From the NCBI RefSeq assembly GCF_020536995.1, contig NC_068363.1, forward strand, positions 6,905,350 to 6,969,349: DNA of 64,000 nt, in the 5' to 3' direction. Of this stretch, positions 43,545-54,139 are shown piece after piece. The translations under genes were made by a program, and so were the position numbers. The stretch's first letter is position 1; every line of letters begins with the position of its first letter. The stretch is from Dreissena polymorpha. Taxonomy: Eukaryota > Mollusca > Bivalvia > Myida > Dreissenidae. The notes beneath the pieces are model-generated. The model saw only the letters and a program-made list of their open reading frames with translations. It made no database searches and was not told the origin of the DNA.

Positions 43545-43998
43545 ATTGGTCATTTTCGCCTCGGGTACTACATGTACTTACATGCACCTCAGGTACTCTT
43601 AAGTACACTGACATGTACCCTGGGTTCAATAAATATACTACAACGTACTGGTGAATTTTAACGCTAAATCGGTTGTTGTTGGCAAATTTGTAAAAATTAA
43701 TTATGTTCACATTTATGTCAATTTTCTGCTAAACAGCCTTTATAGTATCTAAACGCATACTCAAAAAGCAACATGATGCAGATATTTTGAAAAAGAAGTT
43801 TGTTTAAGGTAAACAATATCATTTTACGGTAATCAGTAGCGTGTTTTACGACATCAGATTTTGGGCAGATATACAACTAGGGTACAGTCTAACATCACCG
43901 GGTACGTTTAAGTATATTTACCATACCCGGAGTACATGTAAGTATACTTTAGAGTACTTGGGGTACATGTAAGTAGAACCCGAGCCGAAAATGACCAA
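43545..43998. repeat. Fold-back repeat with ATTGGTCATTTTCG ends
   Basis: The left side, ATTGGTCATTTTCGCCTCGGGTACTACATGTACTT (in part), is inverted at the right as AAGTAGAACCCGAGCCGAAAATGACCAAT. Each arm is rich in GGGTAC/GTACATGTA words. In duplication copy 2 the left arm is largely missing, the right arm is kept, and a solo LTR lies between. Confidence 0.6.
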
Positions 43999-44329
43999 TC
44001 AAGCCATAGTAAGTGAGTGATGGTGTATGGGATATACCTCCTCAGTAATTTCATACCATACGAGAGCTTCGCTGTTTGATCAGTTTCATCTTTTCCATTT
44101 GATATCATGAGTCAGAGAAAAAAAACTCAATAATGAAAAAAAAAAAGGTAAATAGAGGGACAAATGTTTTCTTCCCATTCATTCATTCAATTTAGATTTA
44201 ATGATTAATTTGTCCAGTGTGAGTCTTTACATATACTGTTAATTTGTTAAACAGTTAAAACACAAGAGTTGTCCTTATATTATATAAGGACCACTGTCAC
44301 ACAATATCATTATAAAAAAATGATAATAT

Positions 44330-45110
44330 TAGGACTGTAAAAATACATTCGAATTACTCGAATACGGCTGTGGATGATTCGTATTCGTTATTCGCCACCT
44401 CCCGAACCGAATATTTGACGAATACAAACAACGTGGTTCGAGTTTGAAAGTTTAATCATCTTACCTTACAAATGAATGTTCATACAATTAACCCCTATAT
44501 TTAAATGTTCTTCTCCTAATTCCGGTGTTTTTCATCATGTTTACCCCACCCACTATGTTACACAGTGAGATTATCAACAAAAATGGCGGGAACCGGTTAA
44601 ATATTTACGACATTGAAATGAATTGAAAAATCTTTCGTAGTTGTTTAATGTTTATTTAGGTAAATACGAATGATTTGATGCTTAAACATATACACAAAGG
44701 ATAAGCAGATGCAATTTCTTTTTTGTTTATCTTTACGACAATGATTGTGCAACTTATCAACAAACATGGAGCCTTGCACAAGGAATGCTATTGGTATCGT
44801 TGACATGCCTGCCAAATACACGTTGTTTGTCTGGCGCTACTTTGGTTTCCCCAAAAAAGACGATGAGACGATGACAATTTGCAGTGTTTTGTTATTTCAA
44901 AGTGTTATATGTCATATTTTCAGTATGCAATGATACTCAATTAATCAAATTGACAAATACACATAGTTTCATACTATATAATGTCATGTCAAGTTGTCAG
45001 TATTACTTTTGTTCATTGAAATTCATATTCACGAATAAATATTCATATTCGCTACCCTGTATTCCTGATACGTATCGTATTCGTCACCTAGTGTATTGGT
45101 TACAGCCCTA
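44330..45110. mobile_element. hAT-type element, internally deleted, perfect 8-bp target duplication
   Basis: Ends TAGGACTGTAA and, on the other strand, TAGGGCTGTAA. Both sides are flanked by GATAATAT (44322-44329 and 45111-45118), an exact 8-bp duplication as hAT elements make. The inner ends are rich in CGAATA words. A plus-strand frame near 44766-44900 reads MEPCTRNAIGIV then KYTLFVWRYFGFPKKDDE, which resembles the BED-finger start of a hAT transposase. The rest of the transposase is absent. Confidence 0.8.
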
Positions 45111-45501
45111 GATAATATAGGCATATGATATGGCCGTAATCAACTTTAAATAAAAAATAATTACGAATATCTTTAAACTGAAACCTTTTTTATAATAGAC
45201 TTGTTTTTTTCCTCAATCATTACTAGCGATAGCTGTTTTGTCACAAATTAGAGGAATTTGCAATGCAAATGGTCAGTATTTTAATTAGAGGAATTTGCAA
45301 TGCAAATGGTCAGTATTTAAAAAAGTGTGCAACTCATTTTTTCACATTTTTGAACAGTTAGCGACTTTTTTTTTCTCACAAATTTGAACAGTTTGAGACT
45401 CATATTTTCACAAATTTGAACAATGCTCAATAAATTATTTTCACAATTTCCAACAGTCACAAGTCAAATTTGTTCACAATTTTGAACAGTGTGCAACTTA
45501 T

Positions 45502-46245
45502 AGGGGACAAAAATATTTCTAAACTGCACTCGTCTTGCAGGACGAGTGCATTTAAATTTGCACTCGTCCTGCAAACACATGCACTCGTCCTTGAATATGT
45601 GTGAAATAAATTTTTCAAAGGGCTCATATGACTAATAAAATTGCCTATATCACTGCTAAAATGCTGCTTACTCAGTTATTCATGCCAGCTGATCAAAAAA
45701 GAAATGTTAAGCAGTGAAATAAGTTCTTTATGAGGAACACAAAATAAATTAATGAAGACTGCTGTTTTACTTTTTCTAATGCTTGCGTGATTTCTGTTTC
45801 GGACGTTTGAACATCAACCCCCCCCATCCCTTTAAAGAACGCTCAAATGTCAGATATTTTTCGGACGAAATTCAGACTAGTTATAAACTGTACTCTGCAG
45901 TTAAATAATTCTTTAAAAATCAACACTTACAGTGAATGCAGTTGGATGGTTCCCTGTCAACATTGACACCAACATTTACATGTACTCGGGACTTAGTCTC
46001 GCATAACAATGCGCACCTGTTGTATGAAATTTACAATTACTATTTCCAGTTCATTCTCGTTCTACTTTCGGAATAGATATGCTTTAAGAAAATGATTTTA
46101 TTTAATTATTTACGGGTCCTAAAATACATATTTTAACATCTGCTTTTCCTCTTGTCCTGTAGGACGAGCGCTTTAGGGAAATTCACTTGTCCTTATAAAG
46201 TTTTCACTCGTCAATATGAGCGGACGAGTGGAATTTTTGTCCCCT
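45502..46245. mobile_element. 0.74-kb element with perfect AGGGGACAAAAAT ends
   Basis: AGGGGACAAAAAT at the left and its exact complement at the right, flanked by AACTTAT (45495-45501) and GACTTAT (46246-46252). Both subterminal regions carry CACTCGTC/GACGAGTG words. At the left GCACTCGTC (45526-45534) and GACGAGTGC (45541-45549) form a tight hairpin. No transposase frame. The 7-bp duplication suits no single superfamily strongly. Confidence 0.65.
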
Positions 46246-46439
46246 GACTTATTTTTCCATAATTGTCTAGATCGCGAGGCTCATTTTTTACAACCTTCAA
46301 CATTGTGCGACTCATATTTCACAATTTCCAACATTGTGAGACACTTTTTTTTACAATTTTCTAATGTTTGCGACTGATATTTTAAGAATTTTAAACAATG
46401 CGCGACTCATTTTTTCACATTGTTGAATAGTCAGTGATT

Positions 46440-46870
46440 TTTTTTGCTCAAATTTACAGCCGAATTTCGGCTGCTTCCCAATCGCAAAAATACACGTTTT
46501 TTCCCAAAATTCTGACCAAAATTTCCCCAAAAAAGCCCAACTTCCAAAAAAAAAAAAACATTTTTTTTTTTTTTTTTAGAAAGAAGTCTCATAAAACTTA
46601 CAAAATATATAACTTGAATTTAGTCATTTTTGTCCATAAATCATTCCCAAACTTGCCACTTTTATTGATTAAAAAAACAACAATTTGACCAGACTCCTTT
46701 TCTAGAAAACTCCCTGAACATGCACTTAAAAACAATATCACAATATCACTTCTGTTACTTATAATCCTATTTATAATGTTAATTTTTCCCAAGTTCATGG
46801 TTTATCGCGCTATTTTTCCCAATTTCACGGTTTATCGCGCTTATTTTCCCAATTCAAAAGGCACAGGCTG
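46440..46870. repeat. CCCAATTT-rich dispersed repeat (copy 1)
   Basis: Starts with CAGCCGAATTTCGGCTG, a palindrome, then TTCCCAATCGCAAAAA, and ends with repeated TTTTCCCAATTTCACGG words. A second copy is at 57985-58270 with TAGCCGAAATTCGGCTA at the same place. Confidence 0.5.
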
Positions 46871-47230
46871 TAACAAATTAAAGCAAAAAAAATCACTGAA
46901 TAGTCACCACCCATTTTTCTCACTGTGAACAGTGCGCGACTCATTTTTCCACAATATGAACAGTGTGCGACTAATGTTTTCAAAAAATGAGGCGGCCGAG
47001 GTTGCTGCACAAAGATAAAAAGCCCACTGCAATAAATTTTATCCAAAAAATAGCAACATGGCTTATTGAAGCTAAACAACCCTTTCTACATGTACTTTCA
47101 ACAAGCACACAGACCAATGACAGTAGGACTACTGGCACTGACCGTTGGTTCATCAGCATGAAAAATGGGTGTCAAAAATAGCACAAATAATGTAAAATGT
47201 GTAATATGCATGTATAACGATGAAACTTAC

Positions 47231-47485
47231 CAACCACTCGACCAGGAAACATCTGTTGCAGACTATGTGGGATTCGGGATGCTCTCCCACTGGCATCATA
47301 TGCAGATCAGTGGTCACAAGAACGTACACATCATTAATGTCAGCAATATATATCTCCGACTTCAAACACACAGCTTGCAAAATCGCTGAATATTGCACAA
47401 AAGCAGCTTCGTTACAAACTTCCAGCAACTCGAAATCCACAAGCAGTCTCGTTCCCCACCAACTTTGACTTCGCAGCGAAGGCAT
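47231..47485 (-). CDS. Orphan first coding exon of an unidentified gene
   Basis: ATG at 47485, 85 codons, then a perfect donor TTG/GTAAGT at 47230 in phase 0. The translation, MPSLRSQSWWGTRLLVDFEL through HIVCNRCFLVEWL, has a globular mix of residues (four cysteines, strand-like LVDFELLEV and EIYIADINDVYVLVTTDL stretches), quite unlike the repeat-derived frames around it. I do not recognise the family. The IYIADINDVY strand loosely recalls head domains of XRCC4/PAXX-type proteins, but that is not a call. A possible next exon, phase 0, starts at 47026 after TTTATTGCAG (WAFYLCAATSAASFFEN), but it runs into minisatellite and is doubtful. Confidence 0.5.
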
Positions 47486-47659
47486 GTTTTTTTTGGGGAA
47501 ACCGTTAACATCTCACAACTAAACGTATACTACGGATATTGACAAGTTGAAAAATAAATTACTGTAATCACTTCCAATTTGCGCACTACGTTAAAATCCA
47601 GTTCCATTTTGTCTTTATTGTTGAAATGCTACTCTACACATTCGCTTTGAAAATAGCGG

Positions 47660-48373
47660 TTGGCGTGTTGTTGGAAGTACATGTACATGTCGAATGTGTT
47701 ATTGTAAAAACTATTGGTATTGTGTTTTTAGTGCAGACATTGTATTTAAGTTTCGATTTCTAGCTTAAATTTATATATTTTGTTCAATAATTTGAGTTTA
47801 AATGTGATTGTTTGTTGCTTACTTACGAACTATTTTTTATGTGTAAATATGCATAGACGCTAGTGGATATGTAATCAGGTTACCATATTTACAACAATAA
47901 AATTTAACGGTTGTTTGTTTTTGTTTGTTATGTTAATATTTTCTTAAACGTATGTTAAACGCAAGATGAAATTATTAATTAATTTTGGAATAAAATCGCA
48001 TTATGTATTATTTAAAATCAAATTTGAATTGCCAAGCGCGTGAATTGTCTCCTGGGGGTGAATTGTGTTTGGGTTGCTATTAACGCTATTAAAGCTTCCG
48101 GCGAGAACTCATTTTATAGCGATTGCGCAATAAAAAACACCACTTTTTCGTCATTTTATCAAAAACTGGACTTTTCCCAGACATGACGAATACGCCATCG
48201 TCTAGATCGCGTTCTGGTCCATATACAGGTCAAATTTCAGGCACAGTGTTGGGCCAGTTTTCATGGCCCACAAATCGCGGCTATACCCTGGAGCTTAACG
48301 AAACTTAGCCCTCTTTATCATTCGTTCGATTGAACGTCATCAATGATGACGTCCAATACATCACTCATTCCAT
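47660..48373. repeat. Module upstream of minisatellite array 2
   Basis: Sequence including CTAGTGGATATGTAATCAGG, CTTCCGGCGAGAACTCATTT and CAAAAACTGGACTTTTCCCA, ending with the palindrome ACGTCATCAATGATGACGT at about 48334-48352 and CATCACTCATTCCATA. It recurs at 63420-64000 (running off the window) and in part at 56040-56316, so it is a dispersed family to which the minisatellite belongs. Confidence 0.7.
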
Positions 48374-48448
48374 ACCAGAGTTGCGACACCTTAAGGGTTT
48401 CGCGGGATGGAATGAGTGGGGAGATCAAATCAAATTGAAAGCCGATTA

Positions 48449-48911
48449 TTTCGACAAAAAAAATTTGGTACGAAAAAAATAAATGGGTACGAATAAAAAA
48501 ATTTGGGTACAAAAACAGTTGGGTACGAAAAAAATTTTGGTACGAAGAAAAATGGCAATAAAAAGATTGGGTACGAAAAAATTTGGGTACGAAAAAAAAT
48601 TGGGTAGAAAAAAAATGGGTACGAAAAAAATTTGGGTACGGAAAAAAATTGGGTACAAAAAAATTTGGGTACAAAAAAAGTGGTTACGAAAAAAGTGGGT
48701 ACAAAAAAAAAATTGGGTACGAAAACATGTGGGTACGAAAACAATTTGGGTACGATAAATAAAAATTGGGTACGAAAAAAAATTGGGGTACGAAAAAAGA
48801 AAATTGGGTACGAAAAAAATGGGTACAAAAAACATTTGGGTACGAAAAACATTGGGTACGAAAAATATTTGGGTACAAACAAATGGGTACGAAAAAAAAT
48901 TGTGGGTACAA
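48449..48911. repeat. GGGTACGAAAAA minisatellite, array 2
   Basis: About 460 bases of the same unit, in the same position of the second duplication copy. The arrays have changed unit number and order since the duplication. Confidence 0.9.
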
Positions 48912-49588
48912 TGGGTTCATGTTAAGGTTTTAGCATGGCAGACGCCGGATGGCGAAAAGACACGACATGACACAATGAGCTGGCTATGACAAAACCTGAG
49001 GTTTTTTCCGAAAACAGCCGAGCTCATAATGCATAAATCAGTGAGTAATAGTACTTATACTCAATAGGCACAGGGTATAAAATCAGAACCACTGGGCCGA
49101 ATCTGCTGAAACTTGGTCGCAATATAGATTATGGTCCAAACAAGCTACAGAATGAGCGCTTCTGGACCTGACAGCGTAAAACATTAACCGATAATGGACA
49201 GCACAAAATGGGTCATTTTGTACAAAAAAAAACAAACTTAAAGTGGCATTTAAGACATTTTAGACATCAGAAAGTTGCAAATGTTTAATATTCTGCACTC
49301 TTCAAATGGGTCATTTTGTACAAAAAAAAACAAACTTAAAGTGGCATTTAAGACATTTTAGACATCAGAAAGTTGCAAATGTTTAATATTCTGCACTCTG
49401 CACTGGTTTGTTTTTTTTACAAATTTAGAAGCATTTATCCTTGAGGTGTATATAAACCCTGTTATTCAATGTCAAAAATAGCTAAGCAGCAATGCCCCTT
49501 TAACATTATTCCTTATATTTAATTGTATTGTTTAAAGAAAGAACTGTGTATATTTAATGATAATGGCTCCGTATTTCACACTTGATAG

Positions 49589-49660
49589 GCCACTGCTGGG
49601 GCTTGAACCCAGAACTCATCTCACATTGTAAGATGCATTTTTCAATTAAACTACAATGAC
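49589..49660 (-). ncRNA. 72-nt tRNA-like sequence (copy 2)
   Basis: Identical, as far as I can see, to the tRNA-like sequence at 38954-39025, while the DNA around it has changed. This may be chance over 72 bases. Confidence 0.4.
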
Positions 49661-50264
49661 TGTATCGTGTGAAGTGGAGCCAACATACACCCACATAAGT
49701 GAAAAAATCATTATGTCGATATATTTGTCCTGGGCGTTTTCTGACATGTTGCATAACTGTTTACCACAAAAGATGTCTACATAGATAAATATACATACAT
49801 GTAAATGGGAAAAAAATGAACTGTCTATTTTTAATTTTTGCTTCATATATACACATTTCCTAGCCTGCCATGATTTATAATTATATCATGTTGAAATCAT
49901 TTATAGACAGAATATTACTGAAACTGCAATAAACAATAAGATAGATAGATAATAATAATGTTTAATTCTATCTAATGCAATGAACAAATGTTCTTCCAAT
50001 GCCATTTTCACTAAGGTATAGGTATTGAATCCTGATATACGACTAAAACTGAACATCTAAACAGCAGTATTTTACATGAAGAGTACTCACAAAACCACAA
50101 CAATAATACTCGATGAATGAACTGTCCGAAATCCGAAAAATATGTACACTACAATAACAAGACGTTAATAAAAATATGCATGTTAACATTATTCAAGATA
50201 TGAAAGCAATATATCAAGGGATATAGGAAATATTTGGGGTGTTACGCACAATTTAACATAAAGT

Positions 50265-51399
50265 CAGTGTGCGAATTTCACTTTTTAAACCACTAGCCCG
50301 TTCGGGCTACCAGATGGATTTTTTCACTATCCCGAACCAAAGTTTACTAGCCCGAACTGTTTATCACAAGTTTTTAAAATAAGTTTATATTTTTGACGGT
50401 TCTGGATAGTTTTTATTGCAGGTAGGGTGTAATGATGAGGATTGCAACTAACAGTTGATCCCAATTAGCAGGAAATGTTATTATAATATTTCAATGACAC
50501 AATACGATTATAATATTTATGTATGACGATATTCGTCAATCAATACCTAACATGCAGTCAAGAAGCAAAGGTTTTGTTATCCAATCTGTAAATAATTTTA
50601 GATGTCAATTGTCCTAAATTAGAAATCCGAAACATTAAGCCTAAAGTCTGAGGCCGTATGATAAAGCGAATAGAGGGCAGTGTCTCCTCCCCCTAGCTTA
50701 TTGTTCTTTTTTATAGTCTTTCTAGGTCCAATTCTGGTGAGTACAATGTAAAAAAATATCAACCAGACCATCCGTAAAATCGCATGTGTATTCATCATTC
50801 TAGATATTTTTTTATCAAGAAAGTCGAAAATAAATTAAAATCGACAGATAATACCGTATCCGGAAACAACTGTCCAAAAACATATCAATATAAGTCTTTG
50901 CACGTGAAATAAAATATGCATATCGTTAAACTGCCTAAACTGAAAACCAGTAAAAAGTAACCAAGCAACTACGCAATCAATATATAATTTGGTTGACATA
51001 TTCTATTAAAATATGATAGTTCAATGCGTTGATTTGTCAATAGATCATTACAAATCCAAGATGGGGGACATTAAAAACATTTGTAGACTTGTATGGTTTG
51101 CTGAAAATACAGCAAATTGAACAACCTGGGTAGATCCGCATTTTATTCGCACAGTATCAAAAAAAAATTTGTCATTCAAACTCTCGTCATGTCAACATAA
51201 TCGGAAGGGTGAGGAAACGCGATACGACGCTAAATAAACGCAAGATATGGTTCAAGCGATGGATGAAAATAATATTTTTGAGCATTTTTTATTTCAAATG
51301 TTTGAAAAATCAATAGGCCAATCGGGCTAGTACCCATGGAAATTCAGTAGCCCAAAACGAGATCAACTAGCCCCGGGCTAGTGCAAATTTCGAACACTG
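50265..51399. mobile_element. CAGTGT-ended non-autonomous element (copy 2)
   Basis: Counterpart in duplication copy 2. About 50 bases longer near its right end (51245-51300). Confidence 0.6.
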
Positions 51400-52874
51400 T
51401 AGATTTATAAATAATATGCATATTCTACGTGGAAAAAGGGTCATAATTCTTACAAAATGCAAGTGATACAGTTGTCTGCTCTTGTTTTTAGGTTGGGGTC
51501 ATGTTGGTTAACACGTATGCAAAATATGGAAGCAATATGTCAAGGGACATAGGAAATATTTGGAATGGTACGCAAACTATAACATTTGCACGCTTATGCC
51601 GATGCCGGGTTGAGTAGGATAGCTCCTCTATATATATTTCATATATAATAGTCGAGCTAAAAAGTAAATTTACTATAAACGACAAGCTTACCTAAATCAC
51701 AACTTTAATGCAATGCTTATAACAATAAAGTTACAAAGATATTTCATTGATTAAAACTAACTTATTACTATTGGTTGCCCGCACTGACAACCATCTTTAG
51801 TATGTTGGTTGCCCAGATAAAGAATAACCAGCCCAGAATTATGTACATGTGTATATTATACTTTCTTTTAATAAAATAATAGATAATTAAATAAATTTGC
51901 TGACATTGCACTTCTCAATGAATGATGTTTTATTATGAGTCTGAATTTAATCATTTTCTATTCCTTAATAATGAATGTTATTTAACTAGTATTGATCCAT
52001 GGTGGTCAATTGTTATTCAATTTTTATTGCACTGAATTGTTTTAAGCTTTAAAAAAAAAAAAACAAGTTGCCCGGCCGGACTATCAACTTTGGAAATTGA
52101 GTTGTCCAGGCCAAAACTACTTGCCCCGGGCTCACGGGAAACCACTAATTTTCATCCCTGTATACCCTTTCATTTTCTGTTCTTCCATCCCATTCTCAAA
52201 ATGAATTTTAAACCACAATATTTTTTAATAACATTTGTATGAATTGCTAACCATTATCACCCAAAAAACAATTTTACAAAGCTGTAATCCTGTCGTAGAG
52301 ATTTAGTTTACTATTATCAGTGTTCTCTTAACTTAAATACCGGCAGCCAGTGATTTTGCCGGTTACATTTACTCTTGATGCCGGCTACTTTTCCCAAATA
52401 TATCAAGTAAATGTCACAAATGCTTTCGTTTTACTGCATAGTTGCCGGCCATATAACTGGCTACTCAATTTTTTCTGGAAAACACTTAATTATGCATGAC
52501 AAACACACAATACTTACATGTACATACATCTTAGATTCGTTTTTAAAATAAATTGACACTTCCAGCTTGTCGTCATTAAAATCCAAAGATTCAAATAATT
52601 TTCCACGAGATACGTCAACAATTGTGTAATCAAATGAATGAAAAATAAAAGTAAAGAAAGCCGGAATTTACATAAATTTCAAGGTAAAGGTAGTCGGTGA
52701 GATATAATAATAATACAGTTAGTAAGGCCCAAACCCTGGGTACGGTAAATTTACTAAAACATACCGGGGAATTTTAACACTAAATCGGTTGTTGTCGGCT
52801 ATGTTGTAAAAATTAATTATGTTCACATTTATGTCAATTTTCTGTTAAATGGCATTTATATTATCAAAACTAAT

Positions 52875-53445
52875 TGTTAAAATCATAAATGTGATTTAAT
52901 TTTAAATCTTAAATTGTTTAAAGTCGCATCATTGTATGACGTCGTCAAGTATAATATTTTCCGCGACGTTGCACGTTCACTTTTTAACGCCATAGATTTT
53001 TTTAAAGAAACATTATTTGGTTTGCGAGGTCCGTTAAATGGGGAACACCATATTCGGTATTTATATTATGTTTTAACAATTAATTCATGCTGTGTAATAA
53101 ATATTGTATAAGATATTTCGATATTGATTGAAAATGTTTCAAATTGTTATTTATGAAACCTCTTATTCTAATGAGTGTATGCTATTATATTATACTTTGA
53201 AAAGCATATCTGTTGTACTATAATCTTATTATTCATTTTTTATTGTTAATTTCATTTATTGTAGAGAATCGTCAATGTTACATCTAGTCGCCAATGCTTG
53301 TTGTCAGTGTTAGTCGTAAATGTTTGTGATCATTGTCGTCAATGTTAGTCGTCAATCCTTATCATCATTATACATGAAGGAAATAAAAGCAGAAACAGAG
53401 ACGTATTCTTGATTACTTGCTTATTCCTACGGCGTCCTCTCAACA
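52875..53445. repeat. Solo LTR (fossil)
   Basis: 571 bases beginning TGTTAAAATC and ending CCTCTCAACA, with AATAAA near 53387 and CTAAT/CTCAT (52870-52874, 53446-53450) flanking, a 5-bp duplication with one change. Duplication copy 1 has the empty site. Orientation is probably plus, from the position of AATAAA. No internal region remains. It is younger than the segmental duplication. Confidence 0.7.
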
Positions 53446-53761
53446 CTCATACTAAAAAGCATGTTGATGCAGATTTAAAAAAAAAAGGTTGTTTAAGGTA
53501 AACAATATTGTTTAAGGTAAACAATATTGTTTTACGTTAATCTGTAGCATGTTTAACATCGGATTTTTGGCGGATATACAACTCGGATACAATCTAATAT
53601 TTGCGGGTATGTTTAAGTTTATTTACCGTACCCGGGGTACATGTAAGTAAAGTTAAGAGTATCGGGGTACATGTACCTGTAAGAAGTACCTGAGCCGAGA
53701 ATGACCAATCGAGCCTTAGTACCAATCGAGCCTTAGTAAGTGAGTGATGGTGTATGGGATA

Positions 53762-54139
53762 ACATGCACTGAGGGTGTATATTTTTCATAAACAAGTCAA
53801 TTGAAGGTGTTAAGAGATGCATTGATCCATAAGATTAAAAAGGGTAATTAACCACGGGCTTATTAAAATTAAAACGATGACATTACATTGTACCAGCTGT
53901 TTATTGTTCTATACTGTAAGCTTGCAATATTTTAAATAATGTAAACAACTTACCTTGTATTAAGTTGGCATATTGTTGTCAGGTGTAGAAACTTTTTATA
54001 CTTATTTCTGTTAAGTTGCACTGGCTGAACCAAAAGAATTATGTAGTCGTTTGTAAATAATCACGAAACAACCTACTTATGCATATATGCTTGCCAGTTA
54101 CATTATACTATCGGCCTTGGCAAACAGCGTAGACTCAGT
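53762..54139. other. Spacer, no feature seen
   Basis: AT-rich, no frame or repeat recognised. Confidence 0.35.

Larger units (their letters stand above)
37724..44035. repeat. Segmental duplication, copy 1
   Basis: Starts ACCAGAGTTGCGACACCTTA and ends near GTGAGTGATGGTGTATGGGAT. It is collinear with 48374-53761 at a distance of 10.65 kb at the left edge. By eye the copies differ by a few percent plus indels. Blocks in order: minisatellite, tRNA-like sequence, CAGTGT-ended element nested in the GAGCTGTC-family repeat, GGTTGCCC-family repeat, TATCCCC element (copy 1 only), CAGTGTTC-ended element, fold-back. Confidence 0.85.
45310..46990. repeat. Degenerate minisatellite, GAACAGTGTGCGACTCATTTTTTCACA unit
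   Basis: Units of about 33-36 bases, roughly CACAATTTTGAACAGTGTGCGACTCATTTTT (written here only as the pattern GAACAGTGYGCRACTCAT plus a T-run), occur at 45330-45500, 46260-46440 and 46905-46985. The array is broken by the element at 45502-46245 and by a CCCAATTT-rich repeat at 46440-46870. Confidence 0.65.
48374..53761. repeat. Segmental duplication, copy 2
   Basis: Second copy of the segment. It lacks the TATCCCC element and carries a solo LTR (52875-53445) and a 98-bp tandem duplication at 49207-49402 that copy 1 lacks. Confidence 0.85.

Noticed and set aside
52914-53111. 65-codon plus-strand frame as a gene
   Set aside because: It lies wholly inside the solo LTR.
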